Positions 21,589 through 31,995 of a stretch of DNA of 64,000 nt are shown piece by piece. The notes beneath the pieces were generated by a model, which did not search any database, was not told the DNA's origin, and was given only the letters and a program-made list of their open reading frames with translations. The stretch's first letter is position 1; the number at the start of each line of letters is the position of its first letter. A program made the position numbers and the translations under genes. Source of the stretch: Veronia nyctiphanis (GTDB taxonomy: Bacteria; Pseudomonadota; Gammaproteobacteria; Enterobacterales; Vibrionaceae); assembly GCF_004116385.1 (NCBI RefSeq), contig NZ_PEIB01000012.1, forward strand, positions 1 to 64,000. Direction: 5' to 3'.

Positions 21589-22550
21589 GCAAACCTATCC
21601 AGATGGAACGCGGTGTCAAGTACCGCGACGCAGACAAAATGGCGCTCATTCCCGTCAAGAATGTGCCCGCGGAGCAGAAACAAATGCTGCGCAAGCCAGA
21701 GTGGATGAAGATCAAGCTGCCTTCTGACAGCAAACGCATTCAAGAGATTAAGTCTGCACTTCGCAAGAACAAGCTTCACTCGGTGTGTGAAGAAGCATCT
21801 TGTCCGAATCTTGCAGAGTGCTTCAACCACGGTACAGCGACATTCATGATTCTGGGTGCTATCTGTACACGTCGGTGTCCCTTCTGTGATGTCGCCCATG
21901 GACGCCCACTGGCTCCTGATGCTGAAGAGCCAACCAAACTGGCTAAAACCATTGCGGACATGAAGCTCAAATACGTGGTGATCACCTCCGTTGACCGTGA
22001 TGACCTGCGTGATGGCGGTGCACAGCATTTTTCCGACTGTAACCGTGAAATCCGTGCATTAAACCCGAATATCCGCATCGAAACACTGGTACCCGACTTT
22101 CGCGGCCGTATGGATAAAGCACTGGAGATCCTCAAAGACAATCCACCCGATGTATTCAACCATAATCTGGAAACCGCACCTCGCCTTTACCGTAAAGCAC
22201 GTCCAGGCGCTAACTATAAGTGGTCTTTGGAGCTGCTGAAGAAGTTTGGCGAAATGCACCCAGATGTACCAACTAAATCAGGTCTGATGATGGGCCTTGG
22301 TGAGACAAAAGAAGAAATTGTTGAAGTACTGAAAGACCTTCGCGCACACGGTGTCACCATGCTAACGCTCGGTCAGTACCTGGCACCAAGCCGCCACCAC
22401 TTGCCGGTTGAGCGTTACGTGCCGCCTGAAGAGTTTGATGAGCTGAAAGAAATCGCTCTCGAGCTTGGTTTTACTCACGCAGCATGCGGTCCTTTTGTTC
22501 GTTCGTCCTATCACGCCGACTTGCAGGCACAAGGCGTCGAAATAAAATAA
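21585..22550 (+). CDS. lipA: LipA, lipoyl synthase
   Basis: 321-residue radical SAM enzyme that inserts two sulfurs into protein-bound octanoate. Both cluster motifs are present: the auxiliary cluster cysteines in [12 protein letters not shown] and the radical [11 protein letters not shown]. Exactly the E. coli length. It is translationally coupled to lipB. Confidence 0.97.
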   Translation: MSKPIQMERGVKYRDADKMALIPVKNVPAEQKQMLRKPEWMKIKLPSDSKRIQEIKSALRKNKLHSVCEEASCPNLAECFNHGTATFMILGAICTRRCPFCDVAHGRPLAPDAEEPTKLAKTIADMKLKYVVITSVDRDDLRDGGAQHFSDCNREIRALNPNIRIETLVPDFRGRMDKALEILKDNPPDVFNHNLETAPRLYRKARPGANYKWSLELLKKFGEMHPDVPTKSGLMMGLGETKEEIVEVLKDLRAHGVTMLTLGQYLAPSRHHLPVERYVPPEEFDELKEIALELGFTHAACGPFVRSSYHADLQAQGVEIK

Positions 22551-22559
22551 ATGCTCAAC

Positions 22560-22587
22560 AAAAAAGGCGCCAGTGGCGCCTTTTTCC
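22560..22587. terminator. Bidirectional terminator lipA/proA
   Basis: AAAAAAGGCGCC / GGCGCCTTTTTCC with loop AGT; T runs on both strands serve lipA (plus) and the converging proA (minus). Confidence 0.9.
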
Positions 22588-22609
22588 TTTCTAATACTCA
22601 CGTATTTAA

Positions 22610-23863
22610 CTAAGGACGTGGCAAATAGTCCGCTTTGCCTACCCACTTATACGTTGTCAGCTCTTCCAGCCCCATCGGGCCTCTCGCATGCAACTTCTGC
22701 GTCGATACTGCCACTTCTGCACCCAATCCAAATTGGGCCCCGTCGGTAAAGCGTGTTGACGCATTCACATAAACGGCCGCTGAGCCAGCTCCATTAATGA
22801 ACGCTTCTGCTGCCGCCAAGTCATTAGTTAATATCGCATCTGAGTGGCTGGCATTATGCTCTCTCATATGGGTCAGGGCTTCCTGAACATCATCAACAAT
22901 AGCAACGCCTAGGGTGTTACTCAGCCATTCGGTATCAAAATCCTGCTCCCCTGCCGCACGGACATCATTGGCACTTTGCAACATTGGCATCGCTTCGTCT
23001 GTCGCAACAAGGGATACCTTTTGTTCATTCAGAACAGGAACTAAGGAAGCAAGTAACGACGCGGCAACGTCTCGATGTACCAGCAACGTATCAAGCGCAT
23101 TACAAGCTGACGGACGCTGAATTTTTGAGTTAACGATAACGTCCGGAGCACGCTGTAAATCAGCGCTACTATCAACATACAAGTGGCTAATTCCAAAGCC
23201 GCCAATGATGACGGGGATCGTGCTGTTTTGTTTGCACATCTGGTGCAAGCCTGCGCCACCGCGCGGGATGATCATGTCGACGTACTGGTCGAGTTTGAGC
23301 AGTTCAGAAACCAGCTCTCTATCTGGCTTTTCAATGTATTGTACCGATGCCGCTGGCAAGCCTGTTTTTTCCAGTGCGGTCTGAATGACTTTCACCAGTT
23401 CCATGTTGGAGTGAAACGTTTCTTTACCTCCACGCAGGATACTGGCATTACCTGTTTTCAGACACAGAGACGCAATATCGATAGTGACGTTAGGACGCGC
23501 CTCATAAATCACACCGATAACGCCAATCGGCTCTCGGCGACGGCTCAGCGTCATCCCATTCTCGAGAACTCTGCAGTCAATTTCACTGCCTACGGGGTCA
23601 TCTAACGATATGACGTTTCTGACATCAGCGATAATACCTTCAAGGCGCGCTTCGTTGAGCAAAAGGCGATCTAGCATTGCTTCCGGCAACCCTGCCTTGC
23701 GCCCTGCTTCAATGTCCTTGTGGTTAGCGGCTAGAATCGCGGCCTGATTGTCAGCAAGTTCGTCAGCAATCACTGACAAAGCGTTATTCTTCTGTGCCGT
23801 TGGCGCTGTCGCCAGAGCATAAGCAGCGTCTTTCGCTGCCCGCCCCATATCGTTAAGACTCAT
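22610..23863 (-). CDS. proA: ProA, gamma-glutamyl phosphate reductase
   Basis: 417-residue enzyme that reduces gamma-glutamyl phosphate to the semialdehyde in proline synthesis; the same length as E. coli ProA. The active-site cysteine lies in [14 protein letters not shown] 23863 ([15 protein letters not shown]) is preceded by AGGGA; an upstream in-frame TTG at 23896 would overlap proB and is less likely. Twenty-five bases after proB, in one operon. Confidence 0.96.
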   Translation of the reverse strand: MSLNDMGRAAKDAAYALATAPTAQKNNALSVIADELADNQAAILAANHKDIEAGRKAGLPEAMLDRLLLNEARLEGIIADVRNVISLDDPVGSEIDCRVLENGMTLSRRREPIGVIGVIYEARPNVTIDIASLCLKTGNASILRGGKETFHSNMELVKVIQTALEKTGLPAASVQYIEKPDRELVSELLKLDQYVDMIIPRGGAGLHQMCKQNSTIPVIIGGFGISHLYVDSSADLQRAPDVIVNSKIQRPSACNALDTLLVHRDVAASLLASLVPVLNEQKVSLVATDEAMPMLQSANDVRAAGEQDFDTEWLSNTLGVAIVDDVQEALTHMREHNASHSDAILTNDLAAAEAFINGAGSAAVYVNASTRFTDGAQFGLGAEVAVSTQKLHARGPMGLEELTTYKWVGKADYLPRP

Positions 23864-23888
23864 TGTTGTCCCTGCTTGTCCTGTACTG

Positions 23889-25019
23889 TTAATCAATTAC
23901 AACCAAATCATCGCGGTGGATAGCCACCGGACCATACTCATAGCCGAGTATGCTCGAAATATCCTGACTGTGTCTGCCTGAAATCTGGGTCAGGTCTTTA
24001 CTTGAATAGCGGCAAATCCCCCGAGCAAGCAACTTTCCTTTGGTATCACAGATTCTCGCTACCGCTCCGCGATCAAACTGGCCAGTTACCTTCGTGATCC
24101 CTTTTGCCAACAGGCTGCTGCCTCTTTGCATTACCGCGTTCGCCGCTCCTTCATCAATACAAATATCTCCTTCAGGAGGAGGCCCCGCAAGGATCCATTT
24201 TTTGCGGCTTTCGAGTGGTGAAGCCAAAGGTAAAAAGCGGGTTCCGGCAGGTTTGTTGTCTGCCAAATGCTCAATCACCTCAGGGCGGCTTCCCGCAGCG
24301 ATAGTCACTTCAATACCCGCCCGACGCGCCACATCTGCGGCTTGAAGTTTTGTCGCCATACCGCCAGTACCTAAACCACTGACACTGCCGCCAGCCAGTT
24401 TGTGGAGCGTTTCGTCGATGGTATGCACTTCGCGGATCAGCTCGGCATTGGGGTTTGAACGCGGATCAGCGGTAAACAGGCCGGGCTGGTCTGTAAGAAG
24501 CAGAAGCTTGTCAGCTTCTGCTAAAATAGCCACCAGCGCCGACAGGTTGTCGTTATCGCCGACTTTGATTTCACTCGTAGCAACCGCATCATTTTCGTTC
24601 ACAACAGGCACTATTCCATTATCGAGCAGCGCATGAAGCATGTCGCGGGCGTTGAGGTAGCGCTCCCTGTCATGAAGATCAGCACGGGTTAGCAACATTT
24701 GCCCAATATGGATGCCATAAATACTGAAAAGGTTCTCCCACGATTGAATCAGGCTGCTTTGACCTACCGCTGCTAGCATTTGCTTGTTAGCAACGGTGTC
24801 AGCAAGTTTTGGGTGGCCTAAGTGCTCACGACCCGCAGCAATCGCGCCTGACGTCACGATGATCACTTTGTGTCCATCACGCATCAAATGTGCACATTGG
24901 CGAACTAATTCGACTAAGTGAGCTTTATCTAATCGGAGAGAGCCACCAGTCAGTACACTGGTACCGAGCTTGACGACGATAGTTTGGGAAGACGACTTTT
25001 TGTCTGTTGCTTTGTTCAC
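23889..25019 (-). CDS. proB: ProB, glutamate 5-kinase
   Basis: 376-residue enzyme making gamma-glutamyl phosphate, the feedback-inhibited first step of proline synthesis. An amino-acid kinase domain ([10 protein letters not shown], then [17 protein letters not shown] and [12 protein letters not shown]) is followed by a C-terminal PUA domain from about residue 280. It is first in proB-proA and lies downstream of crl. Confidence 0.96.
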   Translation of the reverse strand: MNKATDKKSSSQTIVVKLGTSVLTGGSLRLDKAHLVELVRQCAHLMRDGHKVIIVTSGAIAAGREHLGHPKLADTVANKQMLAAVGQSSLIQSWENLFSIYGIHIGQMLLTRADLHDRERYLNARDMLHALLDNGIVPVVNENDAVATSEIKVGDNDNLSALVAILAEADKLLLLTDQPGLFTADPRSNPNAELIREVHTIDETLHKLAGGSVSGLGTGGMATKLQAADVARRAGIEVTIAAGSRPEVIEHLADNKPAGTRFLPLASPLESRKKWILAGPPPEGDICIDEGAANAVMQRGSSLLAKGITKVTGQFDRGAVARICDTKGKLLARGICRYSSKDLTQISGRHSQDISSILGYEYGPVAIHRDDLVVID

Positions 25020-25029
25020 TGACCCTGCC

Positions 25030-25077
25030 CTGGGATTAATTATGATGTTTATATAATCAATCTTTTAACAATCCCAG
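25030..25077 (-). repeat. Inverted repeat around the proB promoter region
   Basis: Perfect eight-base arms CTGGGATT (25030-25037) and AATCCCAG (25070-25077) flank an AT-rich 32-base centre that contains a TATATAA-like sequence, just before proB. It could be an operator pair or an RNA hairpin in the proB leader. Confidence 0.4.
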
Positions 25078-25126
25078 AGCAAGATCACAAGTAAAAGCGG
25101 AGATTCCTTATTAAACTGATGGCAAA

Positions 25127-25531
25127 TCAGGCCTTACCACCAAGTTTAGGGTGAGGAAGTTGAGAGGATGGCGTTACCGCAAGGTTAAGCTCTTTTTCCA
25201 CAAAATCAGTCAGTTTGGTATAAAAGCTTTCTAACGTCGCCACTACTTCTTGCTGAGATTTTGCAGGTACGGAGCCCTTAACCCAATCACCTTTGTCATC
25301 AAATTTTCCAAATTCATAGGTGTAATCAAACCCACCCTCACGCGCACTCAGTTCCAACCACCAGCCCCAGAACTCGCGTTCATCCGGTGCTTTCTTGGCG
25401 TTAACGCATGCCGACAAGCAATCAAAAAAGTAGGTATCTGGATTAGACTTTTTTTGTCTAAGATACGGACCCAGAGCAGCGAAACGGGTTATCAGTCTTC
25501 CATGAGATAAAATTACTGTTTCTTCAGCCAT
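25127..25531 (-). CDS. crl: Crl, sigma-S binding protein
   Basis: 134-residue Crl homologue, which helps sigma-S bind RNA polymerase core and so boosts stationary-phase transcription. The family segments RFAALGPYLR, YFFDCLSACVN and REFWGWWLEL are clear. It neighbours proB and frsA, as in E. coli and vibrios. Confidence 0.93.
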   Translation of the reverse strand: MAEETVILSHGRLITRFAALGPYLRQKKSNPDTYFFDCLSACVNAKKAPDEREFWGWWLELSAREGGFDYTYEFGKFDDKGDWVKGSVPAKSQQEVVATLESFYTKLTDFVEKELNLAVTPSSQLPHPKLGGKA

Positions 25532-25669
25532 AGTAAGCTCCCCAACAGTTTGTTAATTTAATTTTTGTTATGAGTACTATGGGTATATCACGCGATGTAT
25601 GAAATTGCGTTGCTCTGGGTTCTCTCTGGGCTGTTGATCATCTGACTATCGATATTTAGATGAGGTTGA

Positions 25670-26918
25670 TCACAGGTATTTTGCAAACCAATCTACAGAT
25701 TCACGTATAGCCCTGTCATAGCCATCATGTAAGGGTTTGTCTGGCAAAATCATAGCTTTGCCGCCCTGACTGTACATCGCGACTAACCGGCTATCGGCCT
25801 CAGGGCATACGGGATCATTTTTCATGCTCACCGCCAGAACAGGGACTTTCGTTCGACGCCCTGCCAGTAGTCCCTGATTTTTTAATGACAATGCCTGCAA
25901 AGCGGTAAGCAAGGTGCCGGAGACCAGACGGCGTCCCATTCTCGAAGCCAGCATATCGAGATGCATGGAAGGCACAGACTGAAGTTTCTTACTATCGGTC
26001 AAAATGCTATGTACGATACCACCGAGAGACACACAAGCTTTCACACTGTCGGGTTCAATGAAGGCCATACGCACTGCGGCGTTAGCGCCAAAACGCATGC
26101 CCATAAAACCCACTCTGTGGTGATCAACCAAGGCACCTTCGGCAAGTGACGAAGAAGCGACTGATGCAGACAACTGCTGTCTTGCGATAATGGATGATCA
26201 GAACTGTAACCGACCGAAGGCATGTCAATTGTCAGCAGTGCTAGCCCTTTGTCAGCAAAGTAATTAACGAACAGCCACCATAAATCTGTCTGAAGTGTTT
26301 CAAGACCGCCGCTCACCACGACAACAGGTAAAGGTGAGTAGGTATGCGGCAAATAAAGCATGCCCTTTACGTCTTTCCCTGCGTGCTTGAACTCAACGAC
26401 TTTAGTTTTTAGAGGCAGATTGTCTATCGCCTGATGAAATGACTGCTTGGCCATGATTTCAGCCTGTGCCGCCAGGCTGTCGCCTTTTAAGTGCGGATAG
26501 GCAGCAATACCGAAGTGGGTGGACGCTTTCAGCCAAAGATCAGCCGCCCTTTTCTTCTCGCCAGCCTCATAACACATTTGTGCTTTTTTCTGATAGGCCA
26601 TACCGCTGGTTGACCACTCATATACCAGTTACCGGGTCTATAACCAATCACAGTATCGAGCAATTTTTCGTCGGTTCTCTGCTGAGAAGAAGCGGCAATG
26701 CGTGACAAGGTGGCTTCCATGTCTATCGGATCGACCCCTTGCCAGATCCATTGTGGCCTGCGCAACACACGATACCATGATGATTCACTGCTGCCGTCAA
26801 TCGCCGTACTGACTTTACCTGTTCGCTTGTCTGTGCCGACAATAGAAGAGGTTTCTCGTGCGTGTCGATGCTGAGTGAAGAGTTGTTCTGAAAGGTTAAC
26901 GGAGTGCGCCTCTGACAA
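25670..26918 (-). CDS. frsA: FrsA, fermentation/respiration switch esterase (frameshifted twice)
   Basis: Alpha/beta-hydrolase of the FrsA/YafA family, reported to bind the glucose-specific phosphotransferase protein IIA and affect fermentation. Three reading frames join to one protein. First break near 26624: IGYRPGNW should continue YEWSTSGMAYQKKA (restored by one A in GGTATAT). Second near 26130: HLPKVPW should continue VDHHRVGFMGMRFGAN (one G restored in a GG run). Repaired length is 416 residues (E. coli 414). A TTG start at 26918, six bases behind a GGGAGG ribosome site, gives the family N-terminus LSEQLF. Both breaks fit the deletion errors seen elsewhere, but frsA is dispensable, so real decay cannot be excluded. 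Confidence 0.85.
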
Positions 26919-27000
26919 CCTGGCCTCCCGGTGGATGTTCGTGTTTCCGATAGTGTAATTCACTGACGCTATATTCAGAAAGGGTCAGATCCATTTAGAT

Positions 27001-27028
27001 ACAAAAAAGCCCCGAAACGAGGCTTTTG
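27001..27028 (-). terminator. Terminator of gpt
   Basis: On the minus strand AAAAGCCTCG / CGGGGCTTTTTT with loop TTT and a T run, just after the gpt stop. Confidence 0.88.
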
Positions 27029-27042
27029 GAGCGAGTTCAAGC

Positions 27043-27501
27043 TTACTGTTTGCTGATTGGCTCAACAAACGTCACGCTCATGTCCCAAGGCTGCTCGATC
27101 CATGTGTCCTGCGCAATATCAACAACATAGTCATCAACCAAGTGTTTTCCGGCTGGCTTAGCACACACAGTGACGAATTTTCCCTTCGGGTACATCTGGC
27201 GAATGACTTCTGCTGTACCACCAGTATCGACCAAATCATCGATGACGATAAAACCTTCACCGTCGCCGTCTGCTTTTTTCAGAATGCGCATGTCGCGTTG
27301 ATGATCATGATCGTAGCTTGAAATGCACACCGTATCGACATGCCTGATGCCCAGCTCTCTGGCAAGAATTGCGGCAGGTACCAGACCACCGCGGCTCACA
27401 GCAATGATACCTTTCCATTGTTCTGCAGGAAGTAGTTTCTCCGCCAATTGGCGAGTGTACATCTGCATATTGTCCCATGTGATCACGAATTTAGTCGTCA
27501 T
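27043..27501 (-). CDS. gpt: Gpt, xanthine-guanine phosphoribosyltransferase
   Basis: 152-residue purine salvage enzyme turning guanine, xanthine and hypoxanthine into nucleotides with PRPP; exactly the E. coli length. The PRPP loop [12 protein letters not shown] and the [19 protein letters not shown] segment are present. AAAGG lies eight bases before the ATG. It is 63 bases downstream of a purine permease gene on the same strand, with no terminator between, so the pair probably shares the PurR-controlled promoter. Confidence 0.96.
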   Translation of the reverse strand: MTTKFVITWDNMQMYTRQLAEKLLPAEQWKGIIAVSRGGLVPAAILARELGIRHVDTVCISSYDHDHQRDMRILKKADGDGEGFIVIDDLVDTGGTAEVIRQMYPKGKFVTVCAKPAGKHLVDDYVVDIAQDTWIEQPWDMSVTFVEPISKQ

Positions 27502-27564
27502 ATAAAAAACCTTTGTGGCGAGCTTGCCAGTAGAGTACGTTAAAAAAATTTGCGGTATTCTGAC

Positions 27565-28851
27565 TTACATGTAGAACTTGAGCAAGAACAGCGCAGCCAA
27601 GATCCAGATACTAATATGCACTTCTTTCACTTTGCCGCTGAACGCTTTGATTGCTGCGTAAGCAATGAAGCCAAGACCAATACCGCTCGCAATAGAGTAT
27701 GTCAGTGGCATCATCAGGCAGACAACACCCACAGGTGCCGCTTCCGTCAGATCGCGCCAATCAACATTCACCAGCCCTGACATCATCAAAATAGCAACGT
27801 AGAACAGTGCACCTGCTGTTGCGTAAGCAGGCACCATGCCAGCAAGCGGAGAAAAGAACAGCGCGAGCAGGAACAGAATACCGACAACCACAGCCGTCAG
27901 GCCCGTGCGTCCCCCTTCAGCAACACCAGACACGCTTTCGATATACGAGGTCGTGTTGGAGGTCCCAAACAGCGCACCAACAGACGTTGCTGTGCTGTCT
28001 GCCAACAATGCGCGACCAAGACGAGGTACATTGCCGTTTTCATCGGTCAACTTGGCACGTTGAGCAACACCGACTAACGTTCCTGCCGTGTCGAACAGGT
28101 CGACAAACAAAAAGGCAAAAACAATCGAAATCAAGCCAACTTCAAATGCACCTGCAAAATCTAACTGCAGGAAAGTCGGAGCAACACTTGGTGGCATTGA
28201 CATCAGGCCGCTGTATTCCACATTGCCTGTCAATACGCTGATAGCGGTAACGACAAGAATCGCCAGCATCACCGCACCTTTAATACCGCGGTTAACCAAG
28301 CCAATCGTTAGAAAGAAACCCAGAGCTGCCATTGCCGGACCAAATGCCGTGATATCGCCTAAAGCAACCAAGGTGGCAGGGTGGTCAACGACAATGCCGG
28401 AATTTTCAAGCGCGATCAGCGCGAGAAACATTCCGATACCCGCGGTGATCCCCGTTCTTAACGACATAGGGATAGAGTTAATGATCCACTGCCTGACTTG
28501 AAAGAGGCTAAGCAGGATAAAGCACACACCAGAAAGAAAAACAGCGGCAAGAGCGACCTGCCACGAGTAACCCATTTGGAAAACAACCGTGTAGGTAAAG
28601 AAAGCGTTTAGGCCCATGCCGGGAGCCTGCGCCACCGGATAGTTGGCAATAAAGCCCATGATGAAGCAGCCAATCGCCGCTGCTACACAAGTGGCGACAA
28701 ATACTGCGCCACGGTCCATGCCCGTTTCAGAAAGGATCTGAGGGTTGACGAAGATGATGTAAGCCATCGTCAGGAAGGTAGTCAATCCGGCAATGATTTC
28801 AGTGCGTACGTCTGTGCCCTGCTCTTTTAATTTAAAAAGGCGCTCAAGCAT
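27565..28851 (-). CDS. NCS2 family purine permease (AzgA/AdeP type)
   Basis: 428-residue inner-membrane proton symporter with about 12 to 14 hydrophobic segments, of the adenine/hypoxanthine/guanine branch of NCS2. Diagnostic segments are NPQILSETGMDRGAVFVATC, QAPGMGLNAFFTYTVV and NTTSYIESVSGVAEGGRTGL. Substrate choice among adenine, guanine and hypoxanthine cannot be read from sequence; linkage to gpt favours guanine or hypoxanthine. A perfect PurR operator lies 54 bases upstream. Confidence 0.92.
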   Translation of the reverse strand: MLERLFKLKEQGTDVRTEIIAGLTTFLTMAYIIFVNPQILSETGMDRGAVFVATCVAAAIGCFIMGFIANYPVAQAPGMGLNAFFTYTVVFQMGYSWQVALAAVFLSGVCFILLSLFQVRQWIINSIPMSLRTGITAGIGMFLALIALENSGIVVDHPATLVALGDITAFGPAMAALGFFLTIGLVNRGIKGAVMLAILVVTAISVLTGNVEYSGLMSMPPSVAPTFLQLDFAGAFEVGLISIVFAFLFVDLFDTAGTLVGVAQRAKLTDENGNVPRLGRALLADSTATSVGALFGTSNTTSYIESVSGVAEGGRTGLTAVVVGILFLLALFFSPLAGMVPAYATAGALFYVAILMMSGLVNVDWRDLTEAAPVGVVCLMMPLTYSIASGIGLGFIAYAAIKAFSGKVKEVHISIWILAALFLLKFYM

Positions 28852-29276
28852 AAAGTGGGTCCCTTAAATGTGTGAAAAATGCTGTATAGGTGAATACAAG
28901 CCAAAGGAAAACGTTTGCTTATAATTTTGACGCGCATACTACTCTTCCAGAAAATAAAATTCCAGAGCAAAGTTATAACAAGGAGGATCGCCTCAACTTA
29001 TGACCATTTTTTATCCTTTTCGCACCATGCGAGAACAAGTTTAGGTAAATTAGCGCTCCCGTGATCTCTTCGTTAACAGTGACACCGTTATCAGAGACGG
29101 ATACCAGTTTTACATTTTGCTCCGCGACCAAAACAGAAAGGCGCTATTCGTATCACAAGTGCAGTGGTATTCTTTGCGCTTTATACAACCACCAGAATGA
29201 TTGTTGCGGCAGGCATTGCTATATCAGAGTAACCTGCTTATATGCTCAAGCATTCCGAAAGATCATGGAGCTTTAC
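28852..29276. other. Divergent permease/pepD intergenic region
   Basis: A 425-base gap with the permease promoter and PurR operator on the left and the pepD leader on the right. A strong AGGAGG at 28981-28986 is followed, 13 bases on, by a 14-codon frame (29000-29044); the spacing is poor, so I do not call it a gene. I see no riboswitch-like fold. Confidence 0.4.
28905..28920 (-). promoter_or_regulatory. PurR operator before the purine permease
   Basis: On the minus strand AAGCAAACGTTTTCCT matches the PurR consensus ANGCAANCGNTTNCNT at every defined position. It overlaps the likely promoter of the permease-gpt pair, so excess purine should repress both. Confidence 0.8.
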
Positions 29277-30736
29277 GTGTCTGAAATTAGTCAGTTATCA
29301 CCACAGCCAGTCTGGCAGTTCTTCGACAAAATATGTTCAATTCCCCATCCTTCAAAACATGAAGAGCAATTGGCCCAATACATTATCGGCTGGGCTGAAG
29401 GTGAAGGCTTGGAGGTGGAGCGGGACGACACCGGCAATGTGTTAATCCGCAAACCTGCAACTTCTGGCATGGAAAACCATAAAGGTGTGGTTCTACAAGC
29501 ACACATCGACATGGTACCGCAGAAGAATGAAGACACTATCCATGATTTCACAAAAGACCCAATCCGCCCTTATATCGATGGCGAATGGGTAACGGCTGAA
29601 GGCACGACACTGGGTTCAGATAACGGCATGGGTATGGCTGCATGCCTTGCTGTGCTGGCCGATAAAGATATCGCCCATGGTCCATTGGAAGTATTGCTGA
29701 CTATCGATGAAGAAGCCGGCATGACGGGGGCCTTTGGCCTGAAAGCAAACTGGCTCAAAGGCGACATCCTGCTGAACACGGATTCAGAGCAGGAAGGCGA
29801 AGTGTATATGGGCTGTGCAGGCGGCGTTGATGCGTCCCTCGCGTTCACGGTGGAAAAAGCAGAGTTGGCGGAAGGTTACGTCGCTGCTCGTCTTCAGGTG
29901 AAAGGACTCAAAGGTGGTCACTCGGGCTGCGATATCCACACGGGTCGCTCTAATGCGAACAAATTGGTTGGTCGCTTCCTTGCTGCGCATGTCGACGAAC
30001 TTGGCCTGCGTCTTCTTGGTATTGGTGGCGGCACACTTCGCAACGCTATTCCGCGAGAAGCGTTTGCAGACGTGGCTGTGCCTACTGCTCAGCGTGAGAA
30101 GTTGGAGACACTTTTTGCTGAATATCTTTCGGTGCTCAACGCAGAGCTGGGTGCTGTCGAAACGTCACTGGATCTGTCTGTCACTGACAGTAACGCGCCA
30201 TTGATTGCTTTGAGCAACTCAGATCAGGCCAGAATCATCGCCACCATCAATGCATGCCCTAACGGCGTAATTCGTATGAGCGACGACATTGAGGGCGTGG
30301 TTGAAACATCGCTGAACCTTGGTGTGATCACCACAGAAGGTAACACCATCACCCTGCTATGCCTGATTCGTTCGCTGACCGATACGGGTCGCCAGAGTGT
30401 TGAGAGCATGCTGGCCTCACTTGCAGAGCTTGCGGGAGCAGCTTCAAGCTTTACAGGCGCTTACCCAGCTGGAAACCCGATGCCGACTCTCAAGTGATGA
30501 AAATCTTCCGCCAGACTTACCAAGATATTTATGGCCGAGTCCCTAACATCATGGTCATTCATGCAGGCCTTGAGTGCGGTTTGTTTAAAGAACCATACCC
30601 AGAAATGGATATGATTTCATTCGGCCCAACCATCAAGTTCCCTCACTCTCCTGATGAAAAGGTAGAGATCAAAACCGTGGCCTTGTTCTGGGAACAAATG
30701 GTCGCGATGCTGAACGCAATTCCAGAAAAAGCTTAA
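29277..30736 (+). CDS. pepD: PepD, aminoacyl-histidine dipeptidase (frameshifted)
   Basis: M20-family cytosolic dipeptidase (carnosinase-like, peptidase D) with two zinc ions. Metal-site segments HIDMVPQKN, TTLGSDNGMGMA, IDEEAGMTGAFGL and IHAGLECGLFKEPYPEMDM are present. The frame breaks at about 30468: GAYP should continue GWKPDADSQVMKIF; one G restored (CCAGCTGG to CCAGGCTGG) gives 486 residues (E. coli 485). GTG at 29277 begins MSEISQLSPQ, the family start, and has GGAG six bases before it; ATG 29263 is out-competed by this site. Confidence 0.92.
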
Positions 30737-30754
30737 CGGCGTATCTTGCTTATC

Positions 30755-30785
30755 AAAAAAGCACTCAATATGAGTGCTTTTTTTC
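30755..30785. terminator. Bidirectional terminator pepD/dinB
   Basis: AAAAAAGCACTCA / TGAGTGCTTTTTTT with loop ATA. It lies between the converging pepD and dinB genes and touches the dinB stop codon. Confidence 0.9.
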
Positions 30786-31846
30786 TATCCCCAGTCAAAA
30801 CTGAGCTGTTCACGATTCTCAGCAGTTTTTGGCGCCAGACCGACTGTTAGGCCTATCAAACGAATTCCTCGTCCTTGTTGGCGCTCCAAGGCTTCTTTGA
30901 GTAGCAATGGGTAAGCTGTCTTATTAAACTGATCCTGTCGGTGTTCAACGGTGGTCTGCTGAAAATCAGAGAATTTCAGCTTCACGCCCTGACGATTGAT
31001 TTTACGGTCGGCTAACACCGGACAAAGACGTTTTTCAAGTTCTGTGTACAATGACTCCAATACTTCAAGGCACTGCGCCTCTGTCTTCACATCTGCAGCC
31101 AGCGTGCGTTCAACCCCAACTGATTTTCGTTCACGATGGGTTTCAACTTCCCTGTCATCCACCCCATGACTGCGTTTCCACAGCGAATGGCCAAACTTAC
31201 CAAAGCGCTGAATCAACTCTGCTTTGTCGAACTGCTGCACATCACTTCCGGTATATAAACCAAGCTTATGCAGCTTGGTCAGCGTAACTTTTCCCACACC
31301 GGGGATTTTTTCTAACGGTAAGGTCTTAACAAAATCATCGACCGCATTGGGCGGGATCACACAAATCCCATCGGGTTTGTTGATGTCTGACGCCACTTTT
31401 GCCACAAATTTTACCGGACCTACGCCAGCTGAAGCTGTCAACCTGAGTTCGCGAGCAATATCCGCACGAATCGCTTCCGCGATCAGCGTCGCTGACCCCT
31501 GATACAGTTCGCTGTCTGTCACATCCAGATAGGCTTCATCGAGTGAAAGAGGCTCAATCTTATCAGTGTAGCGGGAGAAAATTTCGCGGATATGCTGCGA
31601 GACCTCTTTATATTTCATCATATTGCCGCGGATCACCGTCAGGTTTGGGCATAGCCGCAACGCATGGGCCGTCGCCATGGCAGAGCGAACACCGTGCTTC
31701 CTTGCAATGTAGTTACAAGTTGATATCACCCCGCGACGCTTTTCTGAACCACCAATAGCAAGCGGGATGGATTCAAGTGATGGGTCATCGCGCATTTCCA
31801 CTGCCGCGTAAAAGCAATCCATATCGATGTGAACGATTTTTTTCAT
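30785..31846 (-). CDS. dinB: DinB, DNA polymerase IV
   Basis: 353-residue Y-family translesion polymerase, about the E. coli length (351). Catalytic segments [15 protein letters not shown] and [10 protein letters not shown] supply the metal-binding acidic residues; helix-hairpin-helix and little-finger domains follow. The C-terminal QLSFDWG is a good beta-clamp-binding peptide (QLxLF-like). A LexA operator lies 29 bases upstream, so it should be SOS-induced. Confidence 0.96.
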   Translation of the reverse strand: MKKIVHIDMDCFYAAVEMRDDPSLESIPLAIGGSEKRRGVISTCNYIARKHGVRSAMATAHALRLCPNLTVIRGNMMKYKEVSQHIREIFSRYTDKIEPLSLDEAYLDVTDSELYQGSATLIAEAIRADIARELRLTASAGVGPVKFVAKVASDINKPDGICVIPPNAVDDFVKTLPLEKIPGVGKVTLTKLHKLGLYTGSDVQQFDKAELIQRFGKFGHSLWKRSHGVDDREVETHRERKSVGVERTLAADVKTEAQCLEVLESLYTELEKRLCPVLADRKINRQGVKLKFSDFQQTTVEHRQDQFNKTAYPLLLKEALERQQGRGIRLIGLTVGLAPKTAENREQLSFDWG

Positions 31847-31874
31847 CAGAGCTATTCAGACTGCAAACCATTGA

Positions 31875-31890
31875 CTGTTCATTTATACAG
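31875..31890 (-). promoter_or_regulatory. LexA operator of dinB
   Basis: CTGT-N8-ACAG with an AT-rich centre (TCATTTAT), an exact fit to the gammaproteobacterial SOS box. It lies 29 bases upstream of dinB on the minus strand, overlapping its probable promoter. panE starts 106 bases away in the other direction and might also be affected. Confidence 0.85.
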
Positions 31891-31995
31891 TATAATTTAA
31901 GCTGGAAAAAGGGGCAGCCGTGAGGTTTGTAGCAAGGATATACTTCCTGTGAGCGAATGATATGCTTTACGGATAGCGAGAAATTAAGGGACGTA

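Noticed and set aside
29000-29044. A 14-codon leader peptide before pepD with an upstream AGGAGG
   Set aside because: The AGGAGG is 13 bases from the ATG, too far for efficient initiation, and the peptide has no run of regulatory codons.
28852-29060. Purine riboswitch before the permease
   Set aside because: I found no three-way junction with the conserved loop sequences; the PurR operator is enough to explain control.
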